NCBI GenBank assembly: GCA_032209605.1
Contig: JASFXZ010000029.1
Span: 919,001-983,000 of the forward strand
Source: Mactromeris polynyma
Lineage: Eukaryota; Mollusca; Bivalvia; Venerida; Mactridae
Length of the DNA stretch: 64,000 nt
Direction of reading: 5' to 3'
The translations under genes were made by a program, and so were the position numbers. The notes beneath the pieces are model-generated. The model saw only the letters and a program-made list of their open reading frames with translations, was not told where the DNA came from and made no database searches. Positions 44,990 to 57,742 of this stretch are shown one piece after another. The stretch's first letter is position 1. Each line of letters begins with the position of its first letter.

Positions 44990-47900
44990 GATCGAAGGCT
45001 ATTATTACTGGAAGAGTTAGTAAATCAAAGATATATCCAGGGGCTATAAGGTTATGCACTGATCGAAGGCTATATCCTAATATTATTACTGGAAGAGTTA
45101 GTAAATCAAAGATATATCCAGGGGCTTGGTTATGCACCGATCGAAGGCTATATCCTAATATTATTACTGGGAGAGTTAGTAAATCAAAGATATATCCAGG
45201 GCCTAGGTTATGCACTGATCGAAGGCTATATCCTAATATTATTACTGGAAGAGTTAGTAAATCAAAGATATATCCAGGGGCTAGGTTATGCACCGATCGA
45301 AGGCTATATCCTAATATTATTACTGGAAGAGTTAGTAAATCAAAGATATATCCAGGGGCTAGGTTATGCACTGATCGAAGGCTATATCCTAATATTATTA
45401 CTGGAAGAGTTAGTAAATCAAAGATATATCCAGGGGCTAGGTTATGCACCGATTGAAGGCTATATCCTAATATTATTACTGGAAGAGTTAGTTAATCAAA
45501 GATATATCCAGGGGCTAGGTTATGCACTGATCGAAGGTTATATCCTAATATTATTACTGGAAGAGTTAGTAAATCAAAGATATATCCAGGGGCTAGTTAT
45601 GCACCGATCGAAGGCTATACATGTATTATTACTGGAAGAGTTAGTAAATCAAAGATATATCCAGGGGCTAGGTTATGCAACGATCGAAGGCTATATCATA
45701 ATATTATTACTGAAAGAGTTAGTAAATCAAAGATATATCCAGGGGCTATAAGGTTATGCACCGATCGAAGGCAATATCCTAATATTATTACTGGAAGAGT
45801 TAGTTAATCAAAGATATATCCAGGGGCTAGGTAATGCACCGATCGAAGGCAATATCCTAATATTATTACTGGAAGAGTTAGTTAATCAAAGATATATCCA
45901 GGGGCTAGGTAATGCACTGATCGAAGGCAATATCCTAATATTATTACTGGAAGAGTTAGTTAATCAAAGATATATCCAGGGGCTAGGTAATGCACCGATC
46001 GAAGGCTATATCCTAATATTATTACTGGAAGAGTTAGTAAATCAAAGATATATCCAGGGGCTAGGTTATGCACCGATCGAAGGCTATATCCTAATATTAT
46101 TACTGGGAGAGTTAGTAAATCAAAGATATATCCAGGGGCTAGGTTATGCACTGATCGAAGGCTATATCATAATATTATTACTGGAAGAGTTAGTAAATCA
46201 AAGATATATCCAGGGGCTAGGTAATGCACCGATCGAAGACTATATCCTAATATTATTACTGGAAGAGTTAGTAAATCAAAGATATATCCAGGGGCTAGGT
46301 AATGCACCGATCGAAGGCTATATCCTAATATTATTACTGGAAGAGTTAGTAAATCAAAGATATATCCAGGGGCTAGATACTGTATCGATCGAAGGCTATA
46401 TCCTAATATTATTACTGGAAGAGTTAGTAAATCAAAGATATATCCAGGGGCTAGGTTATGCACTGATCGAAGGCTATATCCTAATATTATTACTGGAAGA
46501 GTTAGTAAATCAAAGATATATCCAGGGGCTAGGTTATGCACCGATCGAAGGCTATATCCTAATATTATTACTGGAAGAGTTAGTAAATCAAAGATATATC
46601 CAGGGGCTAGGTTATGCACCGATCGAAGGCTATATCCTAATATTATTACTGGAAGAGTTAGTAAATCAAAGATATATCCAGGGGCTAGATACTGTATCGA
46701 TCGAAGGCTATATCCTAATATTATTACTGGAAGAGTTAGTAAATCAAAGATATATCCAGGGGCTAGGTTATGCACTGATCGAAGGTTATATCATAATATT
46801 ATTACTGGAAGAGTTAGTAAATCAAAGATATATCCAGGGGCTAGTTATGCACCGATCGAAGGCTATACATGTATTATTACTGGGAGAGTTAGTAAATCAA
46901 AGATATATCCAGGGGCTAGGTTATGCATCGATCGAAGGCTATATCATAATATTATTACTGAAAGAGTTAGTAAATCAAAGATATATCCAGGGGCTATAAG
47001 GTTATGCACCGATCGAAGGCAATATCCTAATATTATTACTGGAAGAGTTAGTAAATCAAAGATATATCCAGGGGCAAGTTTATGCACCGATTGAAGGCTA
47101 TATCCTAATATTATTACTGGAAGAGTTAGTTAATCAAAGATATATCCAGGAGCAAGTTTATGCACCGATTGAAGGCTATATCCTAATATTATTACTGGAA
47201 GAGTTAGTTAATCAAAGATATATCCAGGGGCTAGATACTGTATCGATCGAAGGCTATATCCTAATATTATTACTGGAAGAGTTAGTAAATCAAAGATATA
47301 TCCAGGGGCTAGGTTATGCACTGATCGAAGGTTATATCATAATATTATTACTGGAAGAGTTAGTAAATCAAAGATATATCCAGGGGCTAGTTATGCACCG
47401 ATCGAAGGCTATACATGTATTATTACTGGAAGAGTTAGTAAATCAAAGATATATCCAGGGGCTAGGTTATGCATCGATCGAAGGCTATATCATAATATTA
47501 TTACTGAAAGAGTTAGTAAATCAAAGATATATCCAGGGGCTATAAGGTTATGCACCGATCGAAGGCAATATCCTAATATTATTACTGGAAGAGTTAGTAA
47601 ATCAAAGATATATCCAGGGGCAAGTTTATGCACCGATTGAAGGCTATATCCTAATATTATTACTGGAAGAGTTAGTTAATCAAAGATATATCCAGGAGCA
47701 AGTTTATGCACCGATTGAAGGCTATATCCTTATATTATTACTGGAAGAGTTAGTTAATCAAAGATATATCCAGGAGCAAGTTTATGCACCGATTGAAGGC
47801 TATATCCTAATATTATTACTGGAAGAGTTAGTTAATCAAAGATATATACAGGAGCAGGTTTATGCACCGATTGAAGGCTATATCCTAATATTATTACTGG

Positions 47901-50322
47901 AAGAGTTAGTAAATCAAAGATATATCCAGGGGCTAGGTAATGCACCGATTGAAGGCCATATCCTAATATTATTACTGGAAGAGTTAGTCAATCAAAGATA
48001 TATCCAGGGGCTAGGTAATGCCCCGATTGAAGGCTATATCCTAATATTATTACTGGAAGAGTTAGTAAATCAAAGATATATCCAGGGGCTAGGTAATGCA
48101 CCGATTGAAGGCTATATCCTAATATTATTACTGGAAGAGTTAGTAAATCAAAGATATATCAAGGGGCTATAAGGTAATGCACCGATTGAAGGCTATATCC
48201 TAATATTATTACTGGAAGAGTTAGTAAATCAAAGATATATCCAGGGGCTATAAGGTAATGCACCGATTGAAGGCTATATCATAATATTATTACTGGAAGA
48301 GTTAGTAAATCAAAGATATATCCAGGGGCTATAAGGTAATGCACCGATTGAAGGCTATATCCTAATATTATTACTGGAAGAGTTAGTAAATCAAAGATAT
48401 ATCCAGGGGCTATAAGGTAATGCACCGATCGAAGGCTATATCCTAATATTATTACTGGAAGAGTTAGTAAATCAAAGATATATCCTGGGGCTATAAGGTA
48501 ATGCACCGATCGAAGGCTATATCCTAATATTATTACTGGAAGAGTTAGTAAATCAAAGATATATCCAGGGGCTATACGGTAATGCACCGATTGAAGGCTA
48601 TATCATAATATTATTACTGGAAGAGTTAGTAAATCAAAGATATATCCAGGGGCTATAAGGTAATGCACCGATTGAAGGCTATATCCTTATATTATTACTG
48701 GAAAAGTTAGTAAATCAAAGATATATCCAGGGGCTATAAGGTAATGCACCGATTGAAGGCTATATCCTAATATTATTACTGGAAGAGTTAGTTAATCAAA
48801 GATATATCCAGGGGCTAGGTAATGCACCGATCGAAGGCTATATCCTAATATTATTACTGGAAGAGTTAGTAAATCAAAGATATATCCAGGGGCTAGGTTA
48901 TGCACCGATCGAAGGCTATATCCTAATATTATTACTGGAAGAGTTAGTAAATCAAAGATATATCCAGGGGCTATAAGGTAATGCACCGATTGAAGGCTAT
49001 ATCATAATATTATTACTGGAAGAGTTAGTAAATCAAAGATATATCCAGGGGCTATAAGGTAATGCACCGATTGAAGGCTATATCCTAATATTATTACTGG
49101 AAGAGTTAGTAAATCAAAGATATATCCAGGGGCTATAAGGTAATGCACCGATCGAAGGCTATATCCTAATATTATTACTGGAAGAGTTAGTAAATCAAAG
49201 ATATATCCTGGGGCTATAAGGTAATGCACCGATCGAAGGCTATATCCTAATATTATTACTGGAAGAGTTAGTAAATCAAAGATATATCCAGGGGCTATAC
49301 GGTAATGCACCGATTGAAGGCTATATCATAATATTATTACTGGAAGAGTTAGTAAATCAAAGATATATCCAGGGGCTATAAGGTAATGCACCGATTGAAG
49401 GCTATATCCTTATATTATTACTGGAAAAGTTAGTAAATCAAAGATATATCCAGGGGCTATAAGGTAATGCACCGATTGAAGGCTATATCCTAATATTATT
49501 ACTGGAAGAGTTAGTTAATCAAAGATATATCCAGGGGCTAGGTAATGCACCGATCGAAGGCTATATCCTAATATTATTACTGGAAGAGTTAGTAAATCAA
49601 AGATATATCCAGGGGCTAGGTTATGCACCGATCGAAGGCTATATCCTAATATTATTACTGGAAGAGTTAGTAAATCAAAGATATATCCCGGGACTAGGTT
49701 ATGCACCGATCGAAGTCTATATCATACTATTATTACTGGAAGAGTAAGTAAATCAAAGATATATCCAGGGACTAGGTTATGCACCGATCGAAGGCTATAT
49801 CCTAATATTATTACTGGAAGAGTTAGTAAATCAAAGATATATCCAGGGACAAGGTTATGCACTGATCGAAGGCTATATCCTAATATTTTTACTGGAAGAG
49901 TTAGTTAATCAAAGATATATCCAGGGACTAGGTTATGCACTGATCGAAGGCTATATCCTAATATTATTACTGGAAGAGTTAGTAAATCAAAGATATATCC
50001 AGGGACTAGGTTATGCACTGATCGAAGGCTATATCCTAATATTATTACTGGAAGAGTTAGTAAATCAAAGATATATCCAGGGACTAGGTTATGCACCGAT
50101 CGAAGGCTATATCATAATATTATTACTGGAAGAGTTAGTAAATCAAAGATATATCCAGGGGCTAGGTTATGCACTGATTGAAGGCTATATCCTAATATTA
50201 TTACTGGAAGAGTTAGTAAATCAAAGATATATCCAGGGACTAGGTTATGCACTGATTGAAGGCTATATCCTAATATTATTACTGGAAGAGTTAGTAAATC
50301 AAAGATATATCCAGGGACAAGG
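44990..50322. repeat. 5.3-kb satellite-like array, 78-81 bp unit, about 67 copies
   Basis: The unit contains GATCGAAGGCTATATCCTAA, TATTATTACTGGAAGAGTTA, GTAAATCAAAGATATATCCA and GGGGCTAGGTTATGCACC. Some units add a 3-base ATA (ctataaggtaatg). A 78-bp unit is 26 codons, which explains minus-strand ORFs repeating GYIFDLLTLPVIILGYSLRS. They stop irregularly and are not a gene. Higher-order structure: the block from about 48240 recurs 723 bp later with the same variants. A gatactgtatcgatc variant recurs at about 46374, 46683 and 47228. Confidence 0.97.
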
Positions 50323-51696
50323 TTGAGCTTTGTACACAACCACAGCTGTGTGATTGAAACAGTGAACGACATTCAATGTAATTCAGCGAGTATTAGTCTG
50401 CTGCAATACATGAAGACCTTTACATACTTTGAAAGTCTGAACATTCCAAGGATTATCTACATAAACTCCTAGTACCTTTTGAACAGTTACATTTTGTATG
50501 TATGTATAACCGATAATTAAGTTAAAAAATAGTCTGTGTGGATTCTGTGCTTGCTACTGTTAGTAAAAATCATATATACTATAATTATGTTTGTGGGATG
50601 TAATGACATATTGTTTATATGACACCACGTTATTGTTTGAGGTTGGCATTGTACTACATTGTACAACATGTATATTGCTATTCGAATCATAGAGAGTCGT
50701 CAGTATATAAAGCAATATTTCTAACGTCGTCTCATAATCAATATAATTTGTGTAAAGGATAAACAACAATGACTTGCAACGTATTTGACATTTTAACGGA
50801 TTAACTGACCTAAATCCTGTCTGATAGATAAGTCTCAGCCACACCAGATCGTACGTTTTCTGGCTCGTGCGATTGGTGGCAATTTGGCCGAGGTACCACC
50901 AATCGGCAATGTTTGCTACGATCTCCATTTGCGATTGCATACTTCCAGTCTTAAGAGCAATCGATAGATGGCATCACCAATCGTCAGGTGGCAGGACCGG
51001 TAGCACGATCAATCGTGCGACTACTTGACCCACGATCCTGCACGACTGGTGGTGCGTCCATGCGCGACTGGTGGTACGACCATGTAAGACCTGTCTGCGA
51101 CCTCTTACGATTTTGAATCGCATTGTATAAAATAATTGTTTGATCCACTAGGTTGAAGGCCTTTCTCAAATTTAAAAACTCTGTCCTAAAATATTTTCCA
51201 GAATCAATCATTTAGTTATGTATCAATGAGGTGAATTAATGTTGTTTGGGACGAGTGTTGCTATCTAAATCATAATTGTGATCTGTTGCTGAGAAGCAAT
51301 GTGTCTTTCATATATCTTGGAAATGGTCCATACGATTGAAATTGGACGGTAGTTATTTGGATCTTCATTGTCACCATATTTGAGAGTTTGGATAACAAAT
51401 GTCTCTTAAAGTTTGTCTCTTTAAGTTTGTCGGGAAAAATATATGGCCATCTATATCTTGATTTATAGTATGGGCAATTGCGGAAGTGATGTAATCACCA
51501 AATGATTTTAGAATCTTCGGACCAATACCATCTTATCCGGTTGTTTTGTTTGGATTTAATTTGGCAATACTAATCTTTACCTCAAACGCAAAGATATGTT
51601 TTACAACGGAGAATGAATGTTTCAATTTGCCGTCAAGCGTTATTCCTAGCTTAGTGTGGTTTCTTCGATAAAAAAAAATTATTTATAATGCTCGTA

Positions 51697-52888
51697 TGGT
51701 GGCATATTTCTGCCACCAGTTAAATACTTAATTAACTAGATGATTATGTGGTTATCACGTTAAAGCTACCCAGAGTTACGTCCAATGTGTAAAACACTTA
51801 TCGCGGTCATTGGGCGAAGTGTTTCTAGAAAGTACATTCAAAAGTGTCCAAAGTGTGAGTCATTATGTACTGATCTAAACGAACATGTTCTAAATATTTG
51901 CGGAAAATCACAATCTCTTCGCAATAGCTTATGGTCAAAATTAATTGAAGACTTTGGCACCGATTATTACAGCAAGTGGCTTAGTGCGAATCAATTTGTT
52001 GAACTTTGCAACATAATACAGAATGAAATGTGTGATAACAGATATTCATATCTGAGCTTGTTACATAAACTATTTCGTAGATGATATACTTATACATGTA
52101 CCTCAAATTTGCATGACATTTCTCATCTATTCTTAAGTTGAGCTATTGTGTCATAAACATAACTGTCTATACAATGTATTCTTGTATACATGTATGTAAT
52201 TGAACGAATAATTCACTACGGATTAAAACTGTAACATTTTAACTCTATAATGATTGCTTTGTGAAGTACTTTTTATCAATGTATTAAACCATCTTTGTTT
52301 CTAACACTTTTAACTTTCGACTTTCGTAAAAGTGTTGTCAATATTGAGTTTTCTACACATTTATTCCATGATCATGATTTTGTTAAATGATCTTATCATT
52401 GTATCAAATTACGTTCGTCTGATAGTTAATGCATTCTTACACTTTTAAATTCCGACTTTCGTAAAAGTGTTGTTAATATTTCATTCTCTGCACCATTTTT
52501 ATCGGAGTTCTGTTATTGCCCAAAGGAATCTCCTTCCGCGGAAGTATTTACCTTAGGGTTTATATAGTGCAACTCATTTTACGTATGAAAATTATCTTCC
52601 ATTGCTGTTATGATATATACATTATATTATACATTTATAAGTTTATATGTCAATTATCTGGGTTTTTTTTGTTATGACTTGGCAGTATTATATTACATAC
52701 ATCTGTAAGAATCTTGCTTATATAGTATATGTCAGTACTTACATGTTAATTATTTGTTTCTTTGCTGTAAAATGTTTACTTGTAACTGTATATAAATGTA
52801 AATATGTTCTGCTCTCCTATATATGGAGGTTAATAAAATATCTATCTAGTTAAAAAAATAGTTAACTGGTGGCAGAAGTATGTCACCA
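51697..52888. mobile_element. TIR element with hairpin tips, inserted into the LINE
   Basis: The left end is TGGTGGCATATTTCTGCCAC and the right end is GTGGCAGAAGTATGTCACCA. Each tip is itself a hairpin (TGGTGGCA...TGCCACCA). TA dinucleotides flank both ends (51695-51696 and 52889-52890). The left 80 bases match the end of the element at 28745-29308. The interior is not a transposase but a LINE 3' fragment, so it looks like a non-autonomous element that acquired other sequence. Confidence 0.75.
51785..52084 (+). pseudogene. C-terminal fragment of a second LINE reverse transcriptase
   Basis: The 99-residue ORF reads RKYIQKCPKCESLCTDLNEH then VLNICGKSQSLRNSLWSKLI and ends LLHKLFRR. A CxxC...H...C finger near the C terminus followed by a short helical tail is common at the end of LINE ORF2 proteins. 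The 750 bases after it have a duplicated cgactttcgtaaaagtgttg word and finish with aataaaatatctatctag, like a LINE 3' UTR. Orientation is opposite to the host LINE. Confidence 0.5.
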
Positions 52889-53772
52889 TATGTTTGAGAT
52901 ATTTACGAAGTGTCCATTTATAGCACTTGTTATATTGATCTTCTATTATGGCATCTTTATATACAATTGTGGAATGTATTCGTTTATCTCGATTTATGCA
53001 TTCTCCGCATGAAATGAATTATAAATTTCCCCAAAAACTACTGGTTGATTGCTTTTTTGAAATAGCTCTTTTTTTGCTTTTTTAGTATCAAAGATATAAC
53101 AATATCTTAGTATCTTAAACACGTCAAATTTCTTACTCGCATGAAGCGTATTCCGTTTGCAAATTGCATACTTTTTAACTTCAGTTAACCATTCTGGTTG
53201 TGTGTATCACGTTACCTTTTGCTCCTTTTCAAGAACATGTTTTGACAATATGACCTTAACAATATCATAGAACGATTTTGTAAACAAACTTTCAGGTCAT
53301 GGAATGTTTTAACAAAGTCAATACAAGCATTTAGAAAAACACTTTGGAAAACAGATTCGTCGACGTTCTTAAGGCATTAATATTTAATTGTTTCATGAAA
53401 GGAATTGGAACGACTTTGACCTTTTGCTGATCGAGCAAAACAAACTAGAAAATGATCGCTTAAACTGTAAAATGTTACGCGTACGTCAACAATACACTCC
53501 GGTCTGTCAGTATAAATGTGACCAATAACAGAGATACTAACTTTACTCATTCGTGTTGTTGTATTTATCATGCAAGTTCGTATATATAAATGAGATCATT
53601 CCACTTTGTATTCTTAAAATAGCAATCTTCTACTGAATAATTAATATTGATATCTCCAAGGATATAGAATTCACAATTTAACACATCCATTTGGTCATAT
53701 AAACTTTCACATGTGTCAATCCATGACTGTTTTGAAGGAGATTTGTATATAAAATTTATATAAATATACATA

Positions 53773-53970
53773 TACAGTAAATCTCATTTAAAGACCACCT
53801 CAAAAATAAGACCACCTCAAAAATAAGACCACCTCAATATTAAGACAACACTTTTCAAATCTATTTTGACTGTTCCGCTCTTTATTCAACCTCGATATTA
53901 AGACCACCTCAATATTAAGACCAGTTTTCAAGAGTCTCAAGGGTGGTCTTATTATTGAGGTTTTACTGTA
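53773..53970 (+). mobile_element. MITE family A, copy 6
   Basis: Ends TACAGTAAATCTCATTTAA and TTGAGGTTTTACTGTA, with one extra gaccacctcaaaaataa unit inside. It abuts the 5' limit of the recognisable LINE. Confidence 0.9.
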
Positions 53971-54681
53971 TTTTCTTTGTCATCGTGATCATAGCGACGT
54001 AAATAAGATATTTTGTTAGAAAGATACACTAGAACACAACTGCCCTTTTTGTATGTCATATATTTTCTTTCAAACTTAGTAATTGATATTAATTAAGTTG
54101 ATTATCATTAACACTATCAGTGAGGAATGTTTCACAAGTTTTGTATTTGGACTGAGGCAAACAGTATTTGAGTTCATCAAGTTTTGGCATTAAGCTGGAT
54201 GTTTAAGCTAGCTTTATAAGTAGTCCTTTAAATTCGTATGAAAAAGGAAACCTCGGGTTGCACGATATTCAATGTGACATTTCTATCGGAATTATAAGTT
54301 TCAATTTCTGCACATGAACTGAAATGAGATGAAATGTTCGATCAAGTTTCTTTATCGGTATTACTTTATATGAGAAATCATACAATTGGCCACTAAATAT
54401 GAGAGAGAAATGCACAGAAGAGATCGCATTCACAAACTGGATCTCCAAGTCCTAGCTGACACTGTCAACATACAAAAATAGTTGCGAGGAGTCAAAAAAT
54501 AAAATTTTAATAGGAATAAGAAACGGAAAAAAACTGCAACTAGGTAGGAATAAAGAAATGTGATAATCGAGACTCAGTTAAAGCATTTTTCTATGAAATT
54601 ATCTTTTAAGCTACGTCATAATTAATTGAACTTTCCATTTTAATAACCAACCTATTCAGCAAGAAGTGTTACGCTCTTTAC
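53971..54681. other. No feature recognised
   Basis: AT-rich sequence between a MITE and a candidate exon. No supportable feature. Confidence 0.35.
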
Positions 54682-54769
54682 ATTCCTGCAGCACAGTAAG
54701 TCTCAAGCTGCTCTTGAACGTAGCTGATGCTGAAATCAGGAATGAACGCAATCACTGCGTTATCAAATT
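54682..54769 (-). CDS. Candidate internal exon of an unrecognised gene
   Basis: A strong acceptor (tttttacctttgcag, ending at 54770) precedes an open stretch FDNAVIAFIPDFSISYVQEQ then LETYCAAG. A possible donor (AT|GTAAAG) follows, otherwise a TAA closes it. The peptide is amphipathic and looks protein-like, somewhat like a UBA/CUE-type helical start, but I do not recognise the family. It could be part of a minus-strand gene upstream of the channel. Confidence 0.35.
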
Positions 54770-55827
54770 CTGCAAAGGTAAAAATAAAATTATGTCAATA
54801 ACAGCCTTACAATATGCAGTGTCTGGCAACATCCAAACAAAACATATTTCTGTAAATAGCAAAGTTCATGAAACCTATTAATTAACCATTGATTAGGAAC
54901 ATAAATCACATTAACAGTTTGTAATCTGCAATATAATTATTTACAGGAAATAGTGTATCTGAAAATCCCGTAACAGAACATTGGTAATGACTTCTCAACA
55001 CTGAGACAGGACAAGATACAATACATCTCAAAGCAGAAAGTTCTGAGAACAATAAATTTGAAAGCAACTACGTCAACAGACTCAACACATCTCAAATGAT
55101 AATCTTTTTAATAACGTAATGCTGTGAACAGACCATCACTGAAGGTTCGGTACGTTCTGAGCAGACAAACTATCTCTCCCTCACTCCATTCTAGCTAATA
55201 CAATTGTATATTGTACGATGTTGTGGTTGCAACATAAATTCAACTGAACATAGCGCTATTTAAAGCACGTTCGTCCTGTATTTTGGTAAAAAGTTATCAT
55301 TCTTCCAAAACTCGACTAATTGAAGAATGGGCTTTAAAAACTGTGCAAATTAAAGTATGAATTTATTAGTTGTATTGTCTCCCTTAGACTAAAAAGCAAT
55401 ATAAATATATTGAAAACGGTATTTAAATTGCATGTTTATTTCGTAATATTTCATCTAGTCAAAGCTTTTATGCACAAACTATATTTTTTCTATTTTAGGT
55501 ATGGTAACAATAAAAGTGAAAATACCCTTCATTGTTTTGTTTAATGTTAAAACGTTGTCTAATTTCCGCAAAGGAAAAGCACTCCTGAGATCTAAATATC
55601 GATGTATCTGGTCACAATTTTCTTTCATAGCAGGATTTAGGGTATTTACTTCAAGCTTTGTTCAATGTCATTAAACAACCAAATACCCCGATTTGTTTAA
55701 AGTAATATTGTGCTCATTTTTTGTTCAATTGCTTTCCTACACAAAAATGAAAATATATATCCTATAGTTAAACTATCAATAAACATGTATTAACAAAGAA
55801 TGAACCTCATAACTCAAATCACTGAAT

Positions 55828-56262
55828 TACCAACAAGTCTGACACCATGTCGTGCACAATTTATGCTACGAGCATGAAAACATTAAACAATGTTGTAAGA
55901 ATTAAAGTAATACTATGCTCATATTTTGTTCATTTGTTTAATTAACTAAACACGAAAAATATATTTCCTATGGTTACAACATCACTAAACATGCATTTAT
56001 AAAGAATGAACTCATAATGTATTAATCCATATTTGTTGAAGAAAGATGTTTGTACATCACATAATTTAAAAAAAACTTTTTTAGCAATCAGGCTATTTTA
56101 CAAGTTTTGTCTGTTAGTAATATGGTATAAAAATATTTTTTCAATCGGTTATACATTGCAATGGTTCTTATTAGAGATGTTTAAGCCAATGTAACAACAA
56201 AACTGGATGAAGCCAAGTCAAACATTTTATGTTCAGATGAGCCAGATACATCTTTAACAATT
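55828..56262 (-). repeat. Dispersed repeat, inverted partner of 34522-34960
   Basis: The same blocks as at 34.5-35.0 kb appear on the opposite strand. A partial tandem duplicate of its left part lies at about 55700-55820 (shared aaagtaata...gctcat...ttgttca...aaagaatgaa). No ORF. Confidence 0.75.
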
Positions 56263-56694
56263 GTTCAGTCACCTTTATTTAATGTTTAGTCATTTAAATA
56301 TCACAAATAGACTTTAGTTCTAAATTTGTAAAGATACACAAGCTAAAAGTAATATCACAGATAGTTCACATCGACGAATTCAACTCTAGGGCATATGCAA
56401 CAACAATATGATTTATCTCCGAACGAATACTTTTACATCAACATCTCAAGTTTCTAAATTAGATCTAGTAATGTCGTTGACTTCATCTAGATGAGGTTTT
56501 CAGTAAATCTTAGTACACTTGCACCAAACATGTTTACGAACTTTATTGTGATTGGCATTTTAAACGTGATATTTATATCTATCACATAACTTGCACTCCA
56601 GGAGTGGCATAAAGCAGTGACATAAAGATCATATGTAACTAGTTACATAAATAGCCGAATCACAATCTATTTATGGTGTTATGTGATGAATAGA

Positions 56695-56832
56695 ATCTTA
56701 CATGAGTGCTTATTTGATATTGTTTTTATGAAACTCGTCGACTGAAACGAATATGATGCTCGGCAAAGCCTCGCGTCATATTCAGTCGACTCGTTTCATA
56801 AAGACAATATCAAATAAGCACTCATGTAAGAT
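56695..56832. repeat. 138-bp hairpin with about 60-bp arms
   Basis: The left arm, ATCTTACATGAGTGCTTATT, and the right arm, AATAAGCACTCATGTAAGAT, are exact inverses. They stay paired with few mismatches through gaaactcgtcgactga to a short loop near tcggcaaagcctc. Confidence 0.88.
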
Positions 56833-56873
56833 CCTCCATATATTCTACAAATTTATTAAATAACTATTAATTA

Positions 56874-57122
56874 TTAGCCCTTAAACACAGCATTTGCCTC
56901 GTCCAATAATACAAAGGCCTCCTCTATAACAGTGCCAATATCTATATCACTTTTCGGCCCGGGGCCGCTAACTGATATTGATATTGGCCCGCATTTTAAA
57001 GAATTTGATTGGCTAATTAAACAGGGCCAAAAAATGATATAGATTCGCAGCTGGAAATTCGGAAACGGCAGCCATTTTATTTTAAAGTCAGTATTTAAAC
57101 GTTCGTCGACAGTTTTTAGCAC
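56874..57122 (-). CDS. Small ORF between two long hairpins, probable mobile-element fragment
   Basis: An ATG-started ORF of 82 residues ends SISVSGPGPKSDIDIGTVIE and then EAFVLLDEANAVFKG before a stop. The composition of the last 40 residues is protein-like. It lies between hairpins at 56695-56832 and 57215-57295, suggesting one mobile unit. The protein family is not recognised. It could also be a last exon. Confidence 0.35.
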   Translation of the reverse strand: MLKTVDERLNTDFKIKWLPFPNFQLRIYIIFWPCLISQSNSLKCGPISISVSGPGPKSDIDIGTVIEEAFVLLDEANAVFKG

Positions 57123-57214
57123 GGAACTAATTCATAGTTTTAGCGTATACAGAAAAAAAACACAATTTTGAATCCTTTATTTATAAGTACATGAAGTTAT
57201 TTAATAAAATTGTC

Positions 57215-57295
57215 AATAAATAAGTGATTTGACATTGGCCCTGTTATTTGTCCTCAGGACAAATAACAGGGCCAATATCAAATCACTTATTTATT
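57215..57295. repeat. 81-bp hairpin with 40-bp arms, one mismatch
   Basis: Arms AATAAATAAGTGATTTGACA... and ...AAATCACTTATTTATT pair over 40 bases, closing at GTCCT-CAGGAC with almost no loop. The core carries GGCCCTGTTATTTGTCC. Confidence 0.92.
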
Positions 57296-57742
57296 AACAT
57301 ATTGTATTGCACACTTAACACAACGTATAAGTGTGCACATTTTGTTAAGAACTTTTTTATTGATTAACATTTCAACACGCAATTTTGTATATTTGCTATT
57401 GGCTACATGCGTGTAGATCATGATTCTCGGGTCGAATTTGTCGGTTTAAATAAAACGATGCGTCGAGTCCGGGTGGATACACATTCTATTAGACTCTTTT
57501 CAATTAACCAGGTCCTCTTTAAGTTGGAGCTGCAGTACAGATGTGTTCGCATCATCACATTTATTGATTTTATTTGTTCAATCTGTGGATTTAAACAAAA
57601 AATTATGCCAGGAGTCTACGCTAATATTTGATGAAAATTTCAGCAAGAACAGACTTATATTGACCGAGATACGGTCATACGTATGCCTGCACATTTACAG
57701 TATAAGTTTTGTTGAGTTTTGTTGAGTGTATATTGCTACCTA

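Larger units (their letters stand above)
50560..53770 (-). pseudogene. Dead non-LTR retrotransposon (LINE), endonuclease to reverse transcriptase, interrupted
   Basis: On the minus strand, from 53770 downwards, an endonuclease-like part comes first: NCEFYILGDININYSVEDCY, then STVIDHIY-like SVISVIGHIYTDRPECIVDV-type sequence and SLSDHFLVCFARS. GDIN and the SDHFxV motif are typical of AP-endonuclease domains of LINEs. Lower down are RT pieces in shifting frames: ISIAKLNPNKTTG, GPKILKSFGDYITSAIAHTI, FLNLRKAFNLVDQTIILYN (the first catalytic Asp region, mutated) and SLLFILYTNYID. Frameshifts and stops are frequent. It is split by a TIR element at 51697-52888 and by a further unrelated block around 50850-51110 (repeated cgac/tggtgg words). 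Confidence 0.8.

Noticed and set aside
44928..50372. Repeated GYIFDLLTLPVIILGYSLRS peptides on the minus strand
   Set aside because: The 78-bp unit is a multiple of three, so it repeats in frame by chance. Stops and 81-bp or shifted units break it irregularly.
54660..54697. Possible 30-40 bp plus-strand exon between ttcag and GTAAGT
   Set aside because: It overlaps a better minus-strand exon candidate and is too short to support alone.
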